A stretch of DNA of 64,000 nt from SG8-38 sp041576815 (GTDB taxonomy: Bacteria > Myxococcota_A > Polyangia > Polyangiales > Houyiibacteriaceae), in assembly GCA_041576815.1 (NCBI GenBank), contig JBFGKE010000006.1, forward strand, positions 62,001 to 126,000. Direction: 5' to 3'. Below are positions 60,706 through 64,000 of this stretch, in pieces. The notes under the pieces were generated by a model. It saw only the letters and a list, made by a program, of their open reading frames with translations. It ran no database searches and had not been told where the DNA came from. Position numbers and translations under genes: made by a program. Numbering within the stretch: the stretch's first letter is position 1; each line of letters begins with the position of its first letter.

Positions 60706-61493
60706 ACGAACCACAGCAAGCCGTGACTGAAGAGCTCGGTGACGTGAAGATGGAGACGCGAAACGTCAACGTCTTCTACGGCACCAATCAGGCGATCCGC
60801 AACGTGAGCCTCGACATCGCCGGGCGGAACGTGACCGCCCTGATCGGGCCGTCCGGCTGCGGGAAGAGCACGTATTTGCGAGCCCTCAACCGCATGAATG
60901 ACACGATCGACAGCTGCCGAATCGAAGGGCGAATCCTTCTCGACGGCGAGGACATCTACGCGCGCGACGTCGACGCGGTGGAAGTGCGCCGACGAGTCGG
61001 CATGGTGTTCCAGAAATCAAATCCCTTCCCGAAGTCGATCTTCGACAACGTCGCGTTCGGTCTGCGCATCGGCGGCGAGAAGAACCAAGACATCATCGCC
61101 CAGCGCGTCGAGGAATCCCTCAAGGGCGCTGCGCTATGGGACGAAGTGAAGGACCGGCTCGAAAGCTCGGCGCTGGGCCTCTCCGGTGGCCAGCAACAGC
61201 GCCTCTGCATCGCGCGCTGTCTCGCCGTATGGCCCGAGGTGATCCTCATGGACGAGCCGGCTTCGGCGCTCGACCCCATCGCGACCGCCAAGATCGAAGA
61301 GCTAATTCGCGAGCTGCGCGAGCAGTACACGATCGTCATCGTGACCCACTCGATGCAGCAGGCGGCGCGAGTGAGCGATTTCACTGCGTTTTTCTACATG
61401 GGGGAGCTCGTCGAGCACGGGAAGACCGAGGACATGTTCACGCGGCCGTCTAAAAAACGCACCGAAGAGTATATTTCCGGTAGGTTTGGATGA
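60702..61493 (+). CDS. pstB: Phosphate ABC transporter ATPase PstB
   Basis: A 263-aa ATPase. Seen: Walker A G-P-S-G-C-G-K-S-T near 48-56, Q-loop F-Q-K-S-N-P-F-P, signature L-S-G-G-Q-Q-Q-R, Walker B V-I-L-M-D-E-P-A-S-A-L-D, H-loop V-T-H-S. Length and residues are as expected. ATGA overlaps on both sides (pstA, phoU). Confidence 0.97.
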   Translation: MNEPQQAVTEELGDVKMETRNVNVFYGTNQAIRNVSLDIAGRNVTALIGPSGCGKSTYLRALNRMNDTIDSCRIEGRILLDGEDIYARDVDAVEVRRRVGMVFQKSNPFPKSIFDNVAFGLRIGGEKNQDIIAQRVEESLKGAALWDEVKDRLESSALGLSGGQQQRLCIARCLAVWPEVILMDEPASALDPIATAKIEELIRELREQYTIVIVTHSMQQAARVSDFTAFFYMGELVEHGKTEDMFTRPSKKRTEEYISGRFG

Positions 61494-62185
61494 TGGCGCG
61501 CTCGAGCCGACCGATGCGGACCCACACCCATCAGGAATTCGAAGCCGAGCTGCGAACGTTGAAGGATCGGCTCCTCGCGATGGGAGGTCGCTGCGAGCAG
61601 ATGATCGGCACTGCGGTGCGTGCGTTCGAAGATCGGGACGACGCGCTCGCCCAGGAGGTCTTGGAGGCCGACCGGCGGATGAACGAGGACGAGCTGGCGG
61701 TCGACGAGCTTTCGGTGCGGATTTTGGCCCTTCGGCAACCCGTGGGCCGGGACCTCCGGTTCGCGGTCGCCGCGGTCAAAGCGTCGACCGACCTAGAGCG
61801 TATCGGGGATGAAGCTGTCAACATTGCGGAGCGCGCGATGGAGATGGAGCCGGCAGACCAACTGAGCCCGCCCGGCTCGAAGCTCCCCGAAATGGCGCAG
61901 CGTGCCGGTGCGATGCTTCGGGATGCGCTGAACGCCCTTGTCGAGGAAGACGCCGCCAAAGCCCAAAGGGTCTTCGAGCAAGACGACGCCGTCGACGCAA
62001 TCTATGGCGAAGTGATGACGCTCTGCCTCGGCTACATGAAGGACGACGCGACACGCATTCCGGACGGCATGCGGATCTGCAACTGCGCGAAGTATCTCGA
62101 GCGTATCGCCGACCACGCGACGAACATCGCCGAGATGGTGATCTTCACCGTCGAAGGCCGCGACGTACGCCACGGCCACGGCTGA
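61490..62185 (+). CDS. phoU: Phosphate regulator PhoU
   Basis: A 231-aa two-repeat helical metal-binding protein that joins PstB to the phosphate sensor kinase. Seen: two PhoU repeats (about 15-110 and 120-220) with D-L-E-R-I-G-D-E-A-V-N-I-A and Y-L-E-R-I-A-D-H-A-T-N-I-A at the metal sites. Last gene of pstSCAB-phoU; ATG overlaps the pstB stop. phoB and phoR are not in the window. Confidence 0.95.
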   Translation: MMARSSRPMRTHTHQEFEAELRTLKDRLLAMGGRCEQMIGTAVRAFEDRDDALAQEVLEADRRMNEDELAVDELSVRILALRQPVGRDLRFAVAAVKASTDLERIGDEAVNIAERAMEMEPADQLSPPGSKLPEMAQRAGAMLRDALNALVEEDAAKAQRVFEQDDAVDAIYGEVMTLCLGYMKDDATRIPDGMRICNCAKYLERIADHATNIAEMVIFTVEGRDVRHGHG

Positions 62186-62188
62186 AGC

Positions 62189-62506
62189 TCACTCGTAACC
62201 CACCGGTGGGTACACCTCGTCGGGCGGTGGGCAGCGGTAGATCCTCGCAGTGACGATCATACTCATCCCGTCCTCGAGATCGGGGTGTGCGGGCTCGAGC
62301 ATGATGTGCGTCGCGCCGCGCTCGGCCGCTCGCTCGAGCGCATTCGCTCGCGCGGCCCTATCGTTTCCGGCCACGCCTTCGAGGGACTCGAGCTCCTCAC
62401 AGCGTGGCTGCTTGCCGACCACCTTGATGCTCGAGGTGGTTTCCGTGCCGGCGGACGTGCACGCCGCGAGGAGCGAGCAGACGAGGAAAGCGCCCAAAAA
62501 GGCCAC
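62189..62506 (-). CDS. Small DUF4156-like lipoprotein
   Basis: A 105-aa protein. GTG at 62506 is chosen: it lies one base after the porin stop and starts a signal peptide with lipobox L-A-A-C (Cys about 16). The mature part (C-E-E-L-E-S-L-E-G-V-A-G then A-L-E-R-A-A-E-R-G-A-T-H) resembles the DUF4156 family of small lipoproteins. A longer start within the porin gene adds Arg/Ser/Cys-rich residues and is unlikely. Three bases separate its end from phoU. Confidence 0.65.
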   Translation of the reverse strand: MAFLGAFLVCSLLAACTSAGTETTSSIKVVGKQPRCEELESLEGVAGNDRAARANALERAAERGATHIMLEPAHPDLEDGMSMIVTARIYRCPPPDEVYPPVGYE

Positions 62507-62507
62507 G

Positions 62508-63932
62508 CTAGAGCGATGCCTGCAGCTGCAGCCGGAACGTGGTTTCGCCCTGCCCGAACAGCTCTTGCTCGTTCCAGATTTGGGAGACATCGGCTTGAAT
62601 CTTGAAGGGGTGTCGCGCGAAGTAATAGCTCACCGAGAAAGTCCCTGCATAGCTGTCCCTCAGGCTGGTCGGGGTCTTCCAATTGCGCCCAAAGATGAGC
62701 GAGCCGCGTGCGGCGAACTCGAATCGCGTGTTCGGAATCAGGTAGCCGGCCTGAAGCATCCAGCCGAAGCCGTTACGCGGCGCAGTGGGCAAGATTGGGT
62801 TTCCCTCCTCGTCTTCGGTGATGGTGCCGAGATTGCGCTTCCCGGTCCGAAGAGAGAACTCGCTCACCGCCGAAAAGCCGCGAGCCTTGAAGATCGCATC
62901 GACGTACACGAAATTGTAATTGGCCGTGCCGCCGTCGGCGAAGGGCGCCCCGATCATCCCGCGGGCGCGATCCGCATTTTGAAAGAACGCGTAGGTGGCG
63001 CCGAGCGAGAGTCGAGGCTTGGTGCGCTGGAAGTCGACCTCGCTGTAGTCACGGAAGATGCCAAGCGGGAGGTACTCGACGCGGAACAAGTACACCATCG
63101 CGAAGTCCTTGAACTGCGGGTTGTTGAGCCCGGTTCCCGAGAAAATCCCGAGGACGTAGCGCATCTTGTCCAAACCGAGGAAATCGCGCGATCGGATGTC
63201 GATACCAATGTCGCGATCGAGCGTGAACTCGGCGTTGGTGGTCGCCCGATCGACCATCTGAAGGTTGCCTGACGAGATGACCCGCGTCCGGTTCGACGAG
63301 ATCTTGTACTGCCCGATGCGCACTTGAATGTCTCGGTTCTTCGTGAAGTCGAGGTAGTAGTCGAGCACGACGTTGTCCGCGCGAAGCGGATCGATTTCGA
63401 GCTTGTATTGATTGTGCTTCCCAAAGGCGTGGCCCTGAAACACGAATCGTGCGCGGCGGATCCGGAAGTTGTTGGTGACCTCGTCCGGCTCGTCGGCCTC
63501 TCTCGGACCCACCTCGCCGCTCAGCACCGTCCACAGAAACTGGACACGGACGCGAATTCGGAGTTGGAAGTCGTCGTCCGCGCTGTTGATCTCGACGCCC
63601 TTGCCCGGCCTGAACTTGATGTCTCCGCGATCGACGGGATGGTCGGCCATCATCTCGACCTCGCCGTCGGGATGGAGCTGCTCCCGCGGGGCTCGTTCCT
63701 CCGCTTCTGCGTCTTGGTCGGTCTCGCTCGCCGGATCGTAATTCCGCACGGTTGGCTCTGGCGGGGGCGCGACGAAGACGGTCGTGCCTTCCTCGGTTTG
63801 GCTCAGAACGCTTTCGGTGACGTCATCCGCAGGTTCCTCGGTTGCTTCGCCCTCTTCGGCGAAAGCTGGGGCGGCCGCACCGAGTACGAGGAGCGCGACG
63901 AACGTCTGACGAATTAGGCGAGCATGTGGCAT
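62508..63932 (-). CDS. OprP/OprO-type porin
   Basis: Outer-membrane beta-barrel porin of 474 aa. Seen: signal peptide (1-25, ending A-F-A), an acidic N-terminal stretch rich in Glu and Asp, then alternating hydrophobic/aromatic strands with R-V-R-V-Q-F-L-W, N-F-R-I-R-R-A-R-F-V-F-Q-G and Y-K-L-E-I-D, typical of phosphate/pyrophosphate-selective porins, ending in strand F-R-L-Q-L-Q-A-S-L. The position beside the pst operon supports a phosphate role. The small lipoprotein gene follows. Confidence 0.88.
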   Translation of the reverse strand: MPHARLIRQTFVALLVLGAAAPAFAEEGEATEEPADDVTESVLSQTEEGTTVFVAPPPEPTVRNYDPASETDQDAEAEERAPREQLHPDGEVEMMADHPVDRGDIKFRPGKGVEINSADDDFQLRIRVRVQFLWTVLSGEVGPREADEPDEVTNNFRIRRARFVFQGHAFGKHNQYKLEIDPLRADNVVLDYYLDFTKNRDIQVRIGQYKISSNRTRVISSGNLQMVDRATTNAEFTLDRDIGIDIRSRDFLGLDKMRYVLGIFSGTGLNNPQFKDFAMVYLFRVEYLPLGIFRDYSEVDFQRTKPRLSLGATYAFFQNADRARGMIGAPFADGGTANYNFVYVDAIFKARGFSAVSEFSLRTGKRNLGTITEDEEGNPILPTAPRNGFGWMLQAGYLIPNTRFEFAARGSLIFGRNWKTPTSLRDSYAGTFSVSYYFARHPFKIQADVSQIWNEQELFGQGETTFRLQLQASL

Positions 63933-63957
63933 TGGATCGCGTGTTACGAACCAAATG

Positions 63958-63975
63958 TGTCAGGCCGGTGACACG
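63958..63975 (-). promoter_or_regulatory. Candidate Pho-like site or inverted repeat before porin
   Basis: Read on the minus strand, GTGTCAC-N4-CTGACAC has half-sites 11 bases apart, each one base from the CTGTCAC sites before pstS. The same bases also form an inverted repeat GTGTCA-N6-TGACAC, so a dimeric repressor site is an equal possibility. It lies about 26 bases before the porin start. Confidence 0.4.
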
Positions 63976-64000
63976 CGTGTGTCGCTCTTGGGGCTATCCC

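Noticed and set aside
1..64000. tRNA, rRNA, CRISPR arrays, prophage or integrase
   Set aside because: Almost all DNA is covered by protein genes with short gaps; no regularly spaced direct repeats with spacers and no RNA-gene-like sequence were recognised in the gaps.

Overview
The window is a gene-dense, high-GC bacterial chromosome segment with no tRNA, rRNA, CRISPR array, integrase, transposase or prophage gene that I can see. Gene content points to a myxobacterium or close relative (phylum Myxococcota), by inference only: FHA-domain sigma-54 activators, membrane Ser/Thr kinases with PEGA-type tails, many Gly/Ser-rich lipoproteins, a PilZ-PEGA protein, an ERG24/DHCR7-type sterol reductase, and long chains of genes overlapping by ATGA/GTGA.

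Layout. 1-3.7 kb: SDR oxidoreductase, a Ras-like small GTPase coupled to a sulfotransferase, and a sterol reductase. 3.7-7.1 kb: fdhD and an FdhF/YdeP-type molybdoenzyme, bracketed by two inverted copies of a palindromic REP-like element. 7.1-8.4 kb: FAD amine oxidase. 8.5-21.8 kb: a minus-strand Tad/Flp pilus locus (pilins, prepilin peptidase, three TadE/TadG-type pseudopilins, CpaB, secretin, an FHA-CpaF fusion, TadB, TadC, accessory lipoproteins and a second complete CpaF). 21.9-22.1 kb: cluster of the REP-like palindrome. 22-33.8 kb: L,D-transpeptidase, lipoprotein, FHA/sigma-54 activator with rpe, Ser/Thr kinase, a MoxR-DUF58-transglutaminase operon, patatin-like phospholipase. 33.8-45.8 kb: DegT aminotransferase, ABC ATPase, rhodanese, aldehyde dehydrogenase, DinG-type helicase, rhomboid protease, PilZ-PEGA protein, folK, xseA, aroE.

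45.9-50.5 kb is the most interesting block: a sigma-54 activator with an unrecognised N-terminal domain is divergent from a pspA-like gene that has a near-consensus -24/-12 promoter. pspA is followed by a polytopic membrane protein and by a small single-pass protein with a second -24/-12-like site. It looks like a phage-shock-type envelope stress module built differently from enterobacterial pspF-pspABC.

50.5-57.5 kb: lgt, LysM protein, Ser/Thr kinase, and a lipoprotein/TonB-dependent-receptor pair. 57.9-64 kb: phosphate cluster pstSCAB-phoU preceded by a Pho-box-like direct repeat, then on the opposite strand a small lipoprotein and an OprP/OprO-type porin.

The only stretch over 300 bases without a gene is 57505-57860. 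Functions were assigned by reading motifs; no database search was run.
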